Positions 24,526 through 34,031 are shown, counted from the stretch's first letter. The stretch: 64,000 nt of DNA from Streptomyces roseoverticillatus (GCF_000719265.1 NZ_JOFL01000006.1:496001-560000), one strand, 5' to 3'. A program made the numbers and translations. Notes: generated by a model not told the origin, from the letters alone.

Positions 24526-26897
24526 GCCACCCCGAGCACCCTTCTGAGCCCGACCCCGCGCTGAACGTCGAGTTCCGCGACTCGCTCGTCCCGCGGATCA
24601 CCGCGGGCGGCTACACCCTCACCGCTTACCAGACCCTGACCGGCGACCACGACCCGGTCTACCTGCCACCCGCCGACAAGCCGGTCACTCAGCACATCAC
24701 GGTGCGGGCACCCCGCTTCGCCGTGGAGCCCGAGTGGGTGCACGGCGCCTACCCGCCGCCCGGCGCCACCGGCCTGTACGACGACGTGCTGCCCCATCTG
24801 ACGCTCAGCCGGCCCACCCTGCCCTGGGAGCGGGAGGAGCACACCGACGGCGACGGGAAGCGGGTGCCCTGGCTCGCCCTCCTCGTCTTCGGCGAGGGCG
24901 AACTGCCCGGCGACCCGCACTGCCTCGGGCAGACCGACCAGAAGACCGTCGCCCAGCTGACCGGCCACGAGGGCGACGTCATACTGCCCGACTTCGACAC
25001 GGCCACCGAGCCGATCGCGGACGACGAGACGAAGCGCGTCTGCCGTACCGTCCTCGTCCCCCGCGCCGTCTTCCATGCCGTCGCACCCACCCGGGACGAA
25101 CTGCCCCTCCTGACCCACGTCCGCCACGTCAACCAGCAGCACCAGGGCGTGACCCTCACCGAGGACCGCATCCAGGTCGGCGACTACGCCGTCGTCACCG
25201 GCAACCGGCTGCCCGGCCCCGACGGCGGCCGCTACGTCGCCCACCTGGTGTCCCTGGAGGGCTGGCTGGACCGCCTGCCCGACGGGAGCGAGGACAAGGA
25301 GGCGTACACCGGCCCGGCCGAGCAGCTGCGGCTGATCTCCCTGTGGTCCTGGTCCTTCGAGACGCTCGCCGACCACGCCCCCGGCTTCGCCGCCCTGACC
25401 GAGCATTTCGTCGACACCGAGGGCAAGGACGGGACCGAGCTGCTGCTGCGCGTCCCCGTGACCGACCTGCCGTCGCCCAGCACTGAACAGCGGGAGGTCA
25501 CCGAGCGGCTGCACGACGGATACCTGCCGGTCTCGTGCCGTACGGAGTCGGGGCGCGACACCTTCGCCTGGTACCGGGGGCCGTTCGTCGCGAGTCCCGT
25601 CACCCCGCAGCCCGCACAGGACCGGCGCCGCTGCGCGGCCGAGACCCTGATCCACCTGGAGCAGTACGGCGTCTTCGACGTCAGCCTGGCCACCGCCTTC
25701 ACGGCGGGCCGGGGCGTGGCGCTCTCCGACCACCAGTTCGCCGCGGCCCTGCTGCGGCTGCGCGGCAAGGTGCGCACGGCGGCCGGGAAGGCCCTGACCC
25801 CCGCACCCGCCGGGGCCCGGGCGCGGGTCGGACAACTGGTGGCGGGCGGTCTCGTCGGCCACCTCCGCGAGCTCCACCAGCAGCCCGCCGCCTCCCTGGC
25901 CGCCCATGCGGCCCGTACGGCCACGGCCACGGCCACCACGCCGCGCCCAATGGTCACACCGGCGGCGGAGGCCACCAAGCTGCCCGCCCTCGCCGACATC
26001 ACCGTCCAGCAACTGCGCACCGACGCCGATCTGCGCGCCCGGCTGGACGAGGCCGTCGGGGACATCACCGGCGGCAGCGGGAAGCCGGCCGGCCCGGACG
26101 AGGACTTCACCGCCGTGCGCGACTGGCTGCTGCGGCTGCGGAACCTCACGGGCGTACCGTTCGCCCACCTCGTGCCGGACGCCCGCATGCTCCCGGCGGA
26201 GAGCCTCCGCTTCTTCCACGTGGACGCCGACTGGACGACCACCCTGGTCGAAGGCGCCCTGAGCGTGGGTCTCGCCCACCGCTTCGACTTCACCGGCGAC
26301 GACCTGCTCTTCGGCCCCCTGGGCGCGCTGCCGGAGCCCGCCGCCCCGGTCACGGGCCTGCTGCTGCGGTCCAAGCTGGTCAGCGGCTGGCCGGCGCTGG
26401 AGATCCGCCCGTACGCGAACCCCACCGAGACCGCCGGCGAAAGCCCGCTGCCCGTCCTGCGCCGGGAGGCGCCGGCCGAGGACGTGCTGCTCGTCCTCTT
26501 CGAGGGCGTACCGGGCCGGGTCGAGATCGCCGAACCCCAGCAGGGCGTCCACTTCGGCATCGACAAGCCCGACCACCACCGCCGCGGCGACGCGCCCCTG
26601 GACGAAGGCTTCATCCGGCTGCGGTCGGTCGCCCAAACAACCGGGCCCATCGGCCAGGAGATGAAGGACGCGCACTTCCCGAAGGACGGCGGGCTGCGGG
26701 ACTACGTGCGCAAGCCGGGGGAGGGGAACCCCGACACCGTGCTGCGCACCGGCAAGCTCGCGAACGGGCTCGCCGGCGCACTGGGTCTGCAACCACCCCT
26801 GAGCCCCGCCCGGTTCGCCATCCAGATGATCAACGCCGCCCAGCGCCGCACCTTCACCACCGCACCCGTCACGACAGGAGACCACCGCAATGGCTGA
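24522..26897 (+). CDS. Locus A second protein, 791 aa, unknown family
   Basis: 791 residues; the GTG start overlaps the previous stop, with AAGGAAGG nine bases upstream. It is homologous along its length to the 784-residue protein at 48865-51219. Shared landmarks are an N-terminal [VD]FRD.L.P....G.Y strand, PRF...P..V.G.YPP, HLVSLEG, a [IV]SLWSWSFE block and AWYRGPF. The C-terminal half contains a helical Ala-rich stretch, then PF..LVP..RMLP.ESLR.FHVD. No enzymatic motif, signal peptide or membrane segment is seen. It always follows the DUF6603 protein here and precedes the 1180/1294-residue protein, so it is probably a structural partner in the same assembly. Function unknown. Confidence 0.82.
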   Translation: MSHPEHPSEPDPALNVEFRDSLVPRITAGGYTLTAYQTLTGDHDPVYLPPADKPVTQHITVRAPRFAVEPEWVHGAYPPPGATGLYDDVLPHLTLSRPTLPWEREEHTDGDGKRVPWLALLVFGEGELPGDPHCLGQTDQKTVAQLTGHEGDVILPDFDTATEPIADDETKRVCRTVLVPRAVFHAVAPTRDELPLLTHVRHVNQQHQGVTLTEDRIQVGDYAVVTGNRLPGPDGGRYVAHLVSLEGWLDRLPDGSEDKEAYTGPAEQLRLISLWSWSFETLADHAPGFAALTEHFVDTEGKDGTELLLRVPVTDLPSPSTEQREVTERLHDGYLPVSCRTESGRDTFAWYRGPFVASPVTPQPAQDRRRCAAETLIHLEQYGVFDVSLATAFTAGRGVALSDHQFAAALLRLRGKVRTAAGKALTPAPAGARARVGQLVAGGLVGHLRELHQQPAASLAAHAARTATATATTPRPMVTPAAEATKLPALADITVQQLRTDADLRARLDEAVGDITGGSGKPAGPDEDFTAVRDWLLRLRNLTGVPFAHLVPDARMLPAESLRFFHVDADWTTTLVEGALSVGLAHRFDFTGDDLLFGPLGALPEPAAPVTGLLLRSKLVSGWPALEIRPYANPTETAGESPLPVLRREAPAEDVLLVLFEGVPGRVEIAEPQQGVHFGIDKPDHHRRGDAPLDEGFIRLRSVAQTTGPIGQEMKDAHFPKDGGLRDYVRKPGEGNPDTVLRTGKLANGLAGALGLQPPLSPARFAIQMINAAQRRTFTTAPVTTGDHRNG

Positions 26898-29800
26898 CCG
26901 CGACGACACACTCATCGTCCCGGTGACCGTGGACGCCCTGGTGGTCAATCAGACCTTGCGCCAGCGGGATGGGCAGGGCTTCCGCCGCTGGCAGCCGAAC
27001 TTCAACCTGCTGCGCCACAACCTCACCCCCGAGCCGGACCCGTTCACCAACGATGACGCGTGGAACGCCCCGCAGGACGACCCCGGTCAGCGCGACGGCG
27101 TGTACGTGCGCTGGGAGCTGCCCGAGGCGCTGCGCCGGGGGGCGTCCCGCACACCGGGCGGCCGCACCGAATTCCCGCTCGTCCCCAACCGCTGGCTGGT
27201 GGTCCGGTACGTCAAGGACCGGCCCGAGCACCTGGCGGCCTGGGTGGTGGAGAGCGACTTCCTGCACCCCGAGGACGGCACCTCGCGCTTCGTGCACCCC
27301 TTCAAGCCGGGTGTCCGGGACGTCACGGTCACGCCGTACCGCTCCACGATCATCACGACGAAAGCCGGCCGGGCCCTCGACACCGGCCCGGACGGCACGG
27401 AGTGGCGCGAGCCGGCCGATGAGTCCCGCAAGGAGCTGTTCCTGACGGCGGTCGGCCCGGGTCTGATGACCTTCCACGCCTACCAGCCGTACCACGAGAA
27501 CGTCTTCTCCTTCCACGATCTGCTGGAGGGCATCGACGAGGAGATCGTCGACTACCAGGTCATCGGCTGGTACTCGGACCCCGCGCGGGAGGAGCTGCGC
27601 CGCCTGCTCGCCGCGCCGGACGCGACCGTGAAGGGCGTGCTGGCCGGGCTCGGGTGGACGGTGGACGGACTGCCCCAGGGCTGGACACCCGGCAGCACGA
27701 CCTACTGCGGCCGGGTCGCCGGCGTGGACTGGAAACGTGACGGCGACGCCCCCGACTCGGACCGCCCCGACAAGAACAAGAACAGCGTCACGATCGCCGT
27801 CGGCAGCAGCGCGGACGAGGCCCACGCGGCGCTGACGGCCCTTGCCCGCGCCACCCTGCCAGAAGGCTCCGGCAACGCCCTCGAGCACACCGACCACGCT
27901 CTGCTGCACGCGCTGGGCAGCGGCCTCACCGACACCCTGGACGGCCCGGACGGCCCGGTCCGTACCGCGCAGGAGCTGCACAAGGGCTGGTTCACCCAGG
28001 TGCCCGGCGGCCACGTCTGGCGGCTCGCCGACAGCACCGGCCAGGGCAACGCCTCCGGCGACCCGAAGTCGGTCACCTGGTCCGGGGCGGCCCCCGAACA
28101 CGAGCAGTGGCTGGCGCGGCTCAACAGCCTCCAGCACGACTACGACAAGAAGGCACGCGAACTCTCCTACCTCCAGCAGCGCCTGTACGCGCTGTGGTGG
28201 ATGCACGGCCTGCCCCTCATCCCGCGGCACTACACCCGCGAGCGGTTCCGCGCCGAGATCGACCCGGCCGGCGCGGACGGGCTCGCCGCCAAGGTGGCCG
28301 AGCGAAAGACGGAGCTGGCGGAACTGGAGACCGCCCTCACCGCGTACACGGCCGGGCGGCCCGACGGCTGTGAACTGCGCCGGGAGTCCCTGCCCCCGTT
28401 CTGGCAGGTGACCGACCCGTCGGTGGTGCTGTCCGGGACCAAGGACCACGCGGCACCGCACGCCGCGCTGTCGGGCAGCAAGGACGGGCTCCCGTGCCGG
28501 ATGCCCGGGCAGATCACCGGGGGCGTCACCCCCGGCGGCGAGCTGCCCGCCCCCTTCGCCGCCCTCAAGGCCGGCGGACTGCCCCCCGTCGTACCCGCCC
28601 TGCTGGGCGAGTTCCTCCAGCTGCTCGACACGAAGGCGCTGCCGCAGTGGCGGCAGCCGTGGAAGCCCCTGCTGTACCAGTGGCAGGTCCGGCACTGGAA
28701 CGTCCCCTACGGGGACTGGGAGTTCGACGGCACCCGCTACCACTGGCAGAGCGGCGAGATCGCCAAGGACAGCTACGTCGAGACGACCGGGCGGCGCTTC
28801 CTCGTACCCCTGCCCCAGCACAACCTCGGCGGCGCCCTCGAAGCCCACGGCGCCACCGCCGCCGCCGAGCAGGCCACGGACCTGGACCTGCTCTCGCAGA
28901 AGCTGGACGGCCTCACCGACAGACTCGCCTGCCGGGACAAGGCGCCCAACCTCAGCCCGCCCGGCGCGATCGGCGACCTCGTCGGCGACGTCCGCGGCCA
29001 CCTGCCGCGCACGGGACAGGTCCCGGTGCCGTTCGAGGGCTGGCTGCCGTCCGGGTTCGCCCAGATCCGGGCCGGCCAGATTGCCATGGCCGCGCTGAGC
29101 GTCGTCGACGAGTTCGGCCAGACCCTGGACGTCCTGCTGCCCGGCGACCAGGACTACCTGCGCCCAGCCGTGGGTGACAGCTTGCTGCCCGGCGAGAAGC
29201 GTGCTGACCAGGAGCTGAAGGACCGCTTCGTCCAACTGCCGCCGCGTCTCCTCCAGCCCGCCCGGCTGCGCTTCGACTTCGTCGACGAGCGGCAGGACGA
29301 CAAGCTCGTCGACCTCGAAGCCGGCACCACTCCGGTGTGCGCCTGGATTATCCCCAGCTACGTGGACCGCTCGCTGCTCTGCTACGCCCCCGACGGCACC
29401 CCGCTCGGCGAAGTGCGCCTGAAGCTGCGCGCGGACGCGGCCTCGCCCGACGGCGTCACCACCGTGCTCGGCTGGGACCCGCTGCCGGACTCGTCCGTCC
29501 GTACGCTCGACGACCTGGGCGCCGCGCGGCCGCAGCTGTACGCGTGCCTGCGAGAGCTCGTCGCCAAGGGCCCCGACGCCTTCGCGGACCTGCTGTCCAC
29601 CGTTGACCGGTCGCTGACCGGCATCGACCCGGGCAACCCGTACGGCGACGAGGTGCTCGGCGCGCTCCTCGGCCGGCCCCTGGCCCTCGTCCGCGCCCGG
29701 CTCGGCTTCGAACTGGACGGGCCGCCCATCGCCGACCCCGGCTGGCAGTACGCGCTCGACTGGCGGACCCCGCTCGTGTGGGAGGAGGCCGGGACGACCG

Positions 29801-30432
29801 GGCAGCCCGTACCCCCGCAGATGGATCACTTGACCTACCGGTGGCCCGTACGGCTCGGCAACGCCGGGCAGCAGGGCGACGGCCTGATCGGCTACTTCAC
29901 CGAGACCGACTACACGCAGTTCCACGCGGTGGCCACGCCGGACACCACCACGCCCACGGACTACGTGAGCGAGATCGGCGAGGCGAACTGGCCCCGCCTG
30001 GCGGCCGACTCCAAGCAGCACACGCACCTGACGCTGCTGCTCGACCCCCAGGCCGCCGTCCACGCGACGACCGACCTGCTGCCCGTCACCGACCTGCGCC
30101 TGCCGACCCGCTTCACGCGCAACGCGATGGCGGCCATGAAGCCCGCCCTGCGGCTCAGCCCCGTGCTGACCACGACGCGCAAGCTGCCGGCCGACCAGGC
30201 GCCCGCGCCCGCCCCGCTCGCCCTGCCGCACCCCACGTCCCCGCAGGGCACGTGGGACTGGGCCGAACTGACCGTCCCCGACGCGGCGGCCGGGGACACA
30301 CCCGGCCCCCAGTGGGCCCACCGGTCCGTCGTCCAGATCGACCAGAAGGCCCGCCTGGACGAGGACGGCCCGGTTGTCCGCACCGGCTTCCTGCGTCTGA
30401 CCAACCCCTTCGACGGCGGTGCCGCCCAGTGA
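26890..30432 (+). CDS. Locus A third protein, 1180 aa, with central coiled coil
   Basis: 1180 residues; ATG after AGGAGA, overlapping the previous gene by 8 bases. The N-terminus (about 1-130) has DALVVNQTLR, GVYVRWELPEALR and PNRWLVVRYV, all mirrored in the 1294-residue protein at 44988-48872. A heptad-like helical region begins near residue 410 (LQHDYDKKARELSYLQQRL) and ends in a conserved LWWMHG. A second part contains PLLYQWQVRHWN and QWRQPWKPL, and a long beta-rich C-terminus includes GRPLALVRARLGFELDGPP. Both homologues place the coiled coil at the same residue number. No catalytic motif is seen. It looks like a large scaffold protein. Function unknown. Confidence 0.82.
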   Translation: MADRDDTLIVPVTVDALVVNQTLRQRDGQGFRRWQPNFNLLRHNLTPEPDPFTNDDAWNAPQDDPGQRDGVYVRWELPEALRRGASRTPGGRTEFPLVPNRWLVVRYVKDRPEHLAAWVVESDFLHPEDGTSRFVHPFKPGVRDVTVTPYRSTIITTKAGRALDTGPDGTEWREPADESRKELFLTAVGPGLMTFHAYQPYHENVFSFHDLLEGIDEEIVDYQVIGWYSDPAREELRRLLAAPDATVKGVLAGLGWTVDGLPQGWTPGSTTYCGRVAGVDWKRDGDAPDSDRPDKNKNSVTIAVGSSADEAHAALTALARATLPEGSGNALEHTDHALLHALGSGLTDTLDGPDGPVRTAQELHKGWFTQVPGGHVWRLADSTGQGNASGDPKSVTWSGAAPEHEQWLARLNSLQHDYDKKARELSYLQQRLYALWWMHGLPLIPRHYTRERFRAEIDPAGADGLAAKVAERKTELAELETALTAYTAGRPDGCELRRESLPPFWQVTDPSVVLSGTKDHAAPHAALSGSKDGLPCRMPGQITGGVTPGGELPAPFAALKAGGLPPVVPALLGEFLQLLDTKALPQWRQPWKPLLYQWQVRHWNVPYGDWEFDGTRYHWQSGEIAKDSYVETTGRRFLVPLPQHNLGGALEAHGATAAAEQATDLDLLSQKLDGLTDRLACRDKAPNLSPPGAIGDLVGDVRGHLPRTGQVPVPFEGWLPSGFAQIRAGQIAMAALSVVDEFGQTLDVLLPGDQDYLRPAVGDSLLPGEKRADQELKDRFVQLPPRLLQPARLRFDFVDERQDDKLVDLEAGTTPVCAWIIPSYVDRSLLCYAPDGTPLGEVRLKLRADAASPDGVTTVLGWDPLPDSSVRTLDDLGAARPQLYACLRELVAKGPDAFADLLSTVDRSLTGIDPGNPYGDEVLGALLGRPLALVRARLGFELDGPPIADPGWQYALDWRTPLVWEEAGTTGQPVPPQMDHLTYRWPVRLGNAGQQGDGLIGYFTETDYTQFHAVATPDTTTPTDYVSEIGEANWPRLAADSKQHTHLTLLLDPQAAVHATTDLLPVTDLRLPTRFTRNAMAAMKPALRLSPVLTTTRKLPADQAPAPAPLALPHPTSPQGTWDWAELTVPDAAAGDTPGPQWAHRSVVQIDQKARLDEDGPVVRTGFLRLTNPFDGGAAQ

Positions 30433-30458
30433 CCCCTTCCCCGAAAGGAACAGCACCT

Positions 30459-31877
30459 GTGAACGAGTCGGCCTTCGGCCAGCCGCTGCTGGACTACGCC
30501 ATCATCACCGAGCCGTTCCCGCTGTACGCGGCGACCGACGGTGCCCCGCCGACCACGCTCCACATCGTCGTCTCCAACGGTGGCGCCGAATCCGTCTACT
30601 GCCGGGAGATCATCTTCTCCCTCCCGCACGGCGACCTCGCCCAGAGCCTGGTGGACGGCGACAAGGACGGCAAGGGCAGCGCCGACGGGTGGACCGTGGA
30701 GCAGCTCCAGCCGGGCGCGGTCTCCGCCCTGCCGGAGGGCGACTACGAGCACTTCCGCGCCACGCACCAGGACGAGAAGGCGGCGGTGGACCGCTCCGGC
30801 ATCACCATCACGCTCAAGGACCTGCGCATCGGCAAGCAGCCGGGCACGGCCAGGGTCGAGATCCGCGAGACGGCCACGAAGGACTTGGGCAACTGGCCGC
30901 CCAGCGTGGGCTACACGACGTGCGCGATCACGAAGTTCCCGGCGCCGGCGCCTACGGCCCGGGATGTCTATGACTTCCACGCCGAGAAGCCCGAGGTCAC
31001 CTCGGGCGGCGCCGTCCACCTCACCTGGCGCGGCCCGCGCACGCTCGACTACACCGTCTCGTACGGCTCGGGCGCCAAGGCGGCCGACGGACAGAAGGAC
31101 ACGGTCCGCGACCTGCAGTGGGACGGAACGGTCACTCGTGACACAACCTTCTACCTGACGTACGTCATCGCCGACGCCACGTACTGCCTGACGACGACGG
31201 TGACGGTGCCGGACCCGCAGCTGACGGCGCTGCATGTGGACGGTGACGCGACTGTCGGCGGTTCGACGACGCTCGGGGCGCTCACGGCGAAGGGCACGGT
31301 CACGGCGAAGGACACGCTGACCGTGGCGGGCGCGCTGACCGCGCAGGACGCCCTCTCCGCCGAGAAGGGCGTCAGTGCCGGCGGAAGCCTCACCTTCGGC
31401 AAGTGGGCGATCTTCAAGAACCAGTACGAGAACCTGAAGGTCCAGCACGACGGAACCGACATGTTCGACGTCCAGAGCAGCGACAAGCTGTTCACGGTCT
31501 ACGGTCCGCTCCTGGCCTCCGACACCACGGACCTCGTCGGCCCGAGTCAGAGTTTCGACCTCACCTGGGGCTCCACGGTCCAGTTCACCGCTCCCACCTC
31601 CGGACTCCTCATCGGCGTCGTCAATTCGAATGGCGGGAGCAGGATCCCGAAGATCGAGATCTCGAGCGATGGGCACACGGCGTCGGCGAACGCGCGGCGT
31701 ATCAACGACCCCGGCGCGAACGGGATCTCCAGCACCTCGCTCGCGATCCGCAAGGGCCACACGTGCACCATCTGGTTCGGTGACGAGGCCGGTTCCGACG
31801 GGGGCAAGGACTACAAGTACGCCCACGTCATATGGTGCCCGCTGGGGAAGGGCCCGATCACGCTCCAGCCGGCCTGA
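30459..31877 (+). CDS. Locus A fourth protein, 472 aa, with repeat shaft and tip-like C-terminus
   Basis: 472 residues; GTG start nine bases after GAAAGGA (30443-30449). The N-terminal 250 residues are two beta-sandwich-like parts, the second with VTSGGAVHLTWRGPRTLDYT. Next comes a short repetitive stretch of alternating small residues (LGALTAKGTVTAKDTLTVAG and similar) like the beta-helical shaft of phage fibres. The last about 150 residues (LTFGKWAIFKNQYENLKVQH onward) resemble a fibre tip or C1q/TNF-like head. Two shorter paralogues in locus B (42620-43783, 43816-44991) share the core block V.[DE]..L....L.V.......G but lack the shaft and tip. It is the last gene of locus A, followed by a strong hairpin. 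It is perhaps the exposed, binding end of the assembly. Confidence 0.8.
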   Translation: MNESAFGQPLLDYAIITEPFPLYAATDGAPPTTLHIVVSNGGAESVYCREIIFSLPHGDLAQSLVDGDKDGKGSADGWTVEQLQPGAVSALPEGDYEHFRATHQDEKAAVDRSGITITLKDLRIGKQPGTARVEIRETATKDLGNWPPSVGYTTCAITKFPAPAPTARDVYDFHAEKPEVTSGGAVHLTWRGPRTLDYTVSYGSGAKAADGQKDTVRDLQWDGTVTRDTTFYLTYVIADATYCLTTTVTVPDPQLTALHVDGDATVGGSTTLGALTAKGTVTAKDTLTVAGALTAQDALSAEKGVSAGGSLTFGKWAIFKNQYENLKVQHDGTDMFDVQSSDKLFTVYGPLLASDTTDLVGPSQSFDLTWGSTVQFTAPTSGLLIGVVNSNGGSRIPKIEISSDGHTASANARRINDPGANGISSTSLAIRKGHTCTIWFGDEAGSDGGKDYKYAHVIWCPLGKGPITLQPA

Positions 31878-31887
31878 TCACGGCGCG

Positions 31888-31921
31888 GAGGGTCCCGCCG
31901 TGTGCCCACGGCGGGACCCTC
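31888..31921 (+). terminator. Strong hairpin terminator of locus A
   Basis: A perfect 15-base stem (GAGGGTCCCGCCGTG at 31888-31902, complement at 31907-31921) with a 4-base TGCC loop begins 11 bases after the last locus A stop codon. There is no long T-run, as is common for streptomycete terminators. Its position supports 19831-31877 as one transcript. Confidence 0.8.
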
Positions 31922-32185
31922 TGCGGTCTGCGGTCACGCTTCCCTGCGCCTCGATCCGGAACCGCAACCGGCAGATCACCGCATCCGTGCGCTGGAACAA
32001 CTCCCACAGATTCTCGGGCACCATCCGCTTAACGAGCGAGGCTGCCACCACTCCAGACTGTCGCAAGATCACGCCAAACGAAATGGATTCTAAGATACCG
32101 AAATCTGCCGGTGCGGTAATTCAGGATTCAAGCGAGCCGGTCTTTTCCTGATCCATCGAACGCGGGTCCGATAATTAATCGGAGG

Positions 32186-32219
32186 GGGTCGATATCACTT
32201 CTGTGGAAGTGATTGACCC
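32186..32219. promoter_or_regulatory. Interrupted inverted repeat upstream of the papain-like gene
   Basis: Perfect 8-base arms (ATCACTTC / GAAGTGAT, 32194-32201 and 32206-32213) around a TGTG loop are extended outward by GGGTC/GACCC across a small asymmetric bulge. An AT-rich patch (ATAATTAATC at 32171-32180) lies just upstream and may be part of a promoter. This could be an operator or a leader hairpin for the gene at 32289. The rest of the 31922-32288 gap holds nothing else I can identify. Confidence 0.45.
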
Positions 32220-32259
32220 TGCTCACCGGGCACTGCTACCAACAAGGGGCACGAGCCCA

Positions 32260-32269
32260 CCCCCCCCCC
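32260..32269. repeat. Ten-C homopolymer tract just before a start codon
   Basis: A run of ten C residues lies seven bases before the GAGGAG ribosome-binding site of the gene at 32289. It sits between the hairpin and the start. Homopolymers of this length can slip during replication and alter expression, but can also be miscounted in assembly. Confidence 0.6.
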
Positions 32270-32288
32270 GCAGATGAGGAGCATCGGC

Positions 32289-33212
32289 ATGCTGCGCATT
32301 GACGTCAGTATTTTCTCCGGCCGTCCCGACCCGTCCTGGATCATCACTGACGAGAGCGCGGCGAGCAGCCTGCTGTCGGATGTGGCCGATGCGGCGGAAG
32401 ATGCGGTGGGGTTACCCGGGGCGGGGTTTGACGGCCTGGGATATCGCGAGGTCGTGGTCTCGGCTGTCAGCGACGACGAGCCCTGGCCCGAGGCCGTACC
32501 CCGCAGTTTCGCCCTGGGCACCCTGGGCGCCCGTGATCCCGGCCGCTCGGCCGAGCTGGCCCGCCGGGTCGTGGAAGGCATGACACGCCACGCGGACACG
32601 CAGCTGGCCGAGCACGAGCAGACGCCACTCGGTGATGACCTGCGCGACCTGGTGCTCGGCGAGATCGACGCCTTCGCGGCCGAGCCGCCGGCCTGGACCC
32701 GGTCCCCGGCGCTCCCCGCGCACCCCCTGCGCACGACCGCCCAGGAAGCCGGGCCGGCCGCCACCTGCTCCATCGAATTCGGCCAGTTCAACCCCGGCTT
32801 CTGGAACACCCCGCAAGTCCAGCCCCGCAACAACTGCTACAACTACGCGCGCAACCTCCGCACCGACACCTTCGCCCAGCCCGGCCGGGCGCACGGCGCC
32901 CAGGCCGGGACCATGGCCTGTCCGAACGTCACACAGGCCGCCCTCGCCGACGGGTTCGTCCGGCGCTTCCAGTGTCTGCCGGACAGCGAAAAACCCCGTT
33001 GGCTCACCGCGCTCGTTGTCTGGCCGGGTCGGGATTACCACTGGTACAGGTTCCACAGCGGAAATTTCTGGGGGCACAAGCCCGGCCAGACGCAGGCCCG
33101 GGACTACGACAACAGCGGTAACCGGATCACGAATCCGGAAACGTGCAACCGCGGGGGTTATCGTGATTTCTGCGGGTACTTCTACGCCGGACGCTCGGTC
33201 GTCATCAGGTGA
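32289..33212 (+). CDS. Predicted papain/CHAP-like cysteine protein with FSGRP N-terminal domain
   Basis: 307 residues; the ATG at 32289 is preferred because GAGGAG (32276-32281) sits just upstream, while the earlier in-frame ATG at 32274 overlaps that site. Residues 1 to about 100 begin LRIDVSIFSGRPDPSW, a motif repeated in the small next gene. The C-terminal part has NNCYNYARNLRTDTFAQPG and, about 70 residues later, DYHWYRFHSGNFWGHKPG. This Cys...His spacing with aromatic context resembles NlpC/CHAP-type papain folds. A second Cys pair lies near the end (CNRGGYRDFCGYFY). No signal peptide is seen. It lies downstream of locus A but after its terminator. Peptidase, amidase or transglutaminase-like activity is a guess. 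Confidence 0.65.
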   Translation: MLRIDVSIFSGRPDPSWIITDESAASSLLSDVADAAEDAVGLPGAGFDGLGYREVVVSAVSDDEPWPEAVPRSFALGTLGARDPGRSAELARRVVEGMTRHADTQLAEHEQTPLGDDLRDLVLGEIDAFAAEPPAWTRSPALPAHPLRTTAQEAGPAATCSIEFGQFNPGFWNTPQVQPRNNCYNYARNLRTDTFAQPGRAHGAQAGTMACPNVTQAALADGFVRRFQCLPDSEKPRWLTALVVWPGRDYHWYRFHSGNFWGHKPGQTQARDYDNSGNRITNPETCNRGGYRDFCGYFYAGRSVVIR

Positions 33213-33289
33213 AGGCGAGCCGGCCGGGCCGCACCGGCCGAATCCGAGCAGCCTGAGGAGAGCAAGCAGAACATGAAGAGAGACGACCG

Positions 33290-33625
33290 ATGCTGGTGGA
33301 ACTGGACCTGTTCAGCGGTCGCCCCAATCCTCGTTGGCGCCTCGATCCCGGGGATGCCGAGGAATTCCGCGCGCTGACGGCTGCTCTCCCGCCCGCGGGC
33401 CCGGTGGCCCGGCTCCCGTCTCCGGGGCTGGGCTACCGCGGCTTCACGGTCACGGACGCCGACCGCGTGATCCACGTCTTCGCCGGCCGGGTGACCGAGG
33501 GGACCACGTCCCGGACCGACCGGGACCGGTCCCTGGAGCACTGGCTGCTGACCCGGCTGCCCTCGTCGCTGCGCGACCTCCGCTCCTTGGTGGCCCAGGC
33601 GCTCGAGGACGGGCGGGACGACTGA
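33290..33625 (+). CDS. Small FSGRP-domain protein
   Basis: 111 residues. The N-terminus VELDLFSGRPNPRWRLD matches that of the preceding 307-residue protein (D..[IV]FSGRP[DN]P.W), and the LPSPGLGYRGFTVTDADRV region also parallels that protein's LPGAGFDGLGYREVVVSA. It is therefore a stand-alone version of that N-terminal domain without the Cys/His domain. The pair suggests a partner or immunity-like relation, but this is only inference. An alternative ATG at 33273 in another frame has a better ribosome-binding site yet gives a poor protein. Function unknown. Confidence 0.6.
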   Translation: MLVELDLFSGRPNPRWRLDPGDAEEFRALTAALPPAGPVARLPSPGLGYRGFTVTDADRVIHVFAGRVTEGTTSRTDRDRSLEHWLLTRLPSSLRDLRSLVAQALEDGRDD

Positions 33626-34031
33626 CGACCCCTGGCAGAGGAAGGCTGCGGCACGGAATCCGTTCCGCTGACTGTGCGTGTGCGACGCGTTTCTGAGAGG
33701 AGACGGTGTCGGTGTCGTCGTCCGGGGAAGCGGACGGGGTCAGGGCCCGGCACATCGGGCCCTGCGCCGGGCGGCCGGTCCGGAGTAGCCATACGATCTC
33801 CTCAAGAGGTGACCACGTCCACGTCCTCACCTCCAGGGTCCGTCCTACGCCCGCGGCGGGCGACGGCCGAACGGCCCCACCCGCACGATCCGGGCGTCGG
33901 CGACTGCCACTCCCCGGCCGAGGGATTCTCCGCTGGCCGTTCCGCCCCGACCGGATACACGCTGGAAGGTGGGAGGCGCGGGGACCGGACTCAGACCAGG
34001 CGATCCGGGTGATCGCGCGGAGGTGACCGAT
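33626..34031. other. Intergenic region with inverted repeat at 33741-33764
   Basis: No convincing gene lies in these 406 bases. An inverted repeat with 9-base arms (CAGGGCCCG / CGGGCCCTG) and a 6-base loop at 33741-33764 could terminate the upstream gene. A shorter palindrome, GGCCGAACGGCC, occurs near 33867. The promoter of the universal stress gene should be here. GGAGG at 34019-34023 is its ribosome-binding site. Confidence 0.45.

Noticed and set aside
24360-26948. Minus-strand frame opposite the 791-aa locus A gene
   Set aside because: Antisense shadow; the plus-strand product has a full-length paralogue at 48865-51219.
26869-30456. A 1195-residue minus-strand frame opposite the locus A coiled-coil gene
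   Set aside because: Valine/Gly/Arg-rich antisense shadow; only the plus-strand product has a homologue (in locus B) at matching positions.
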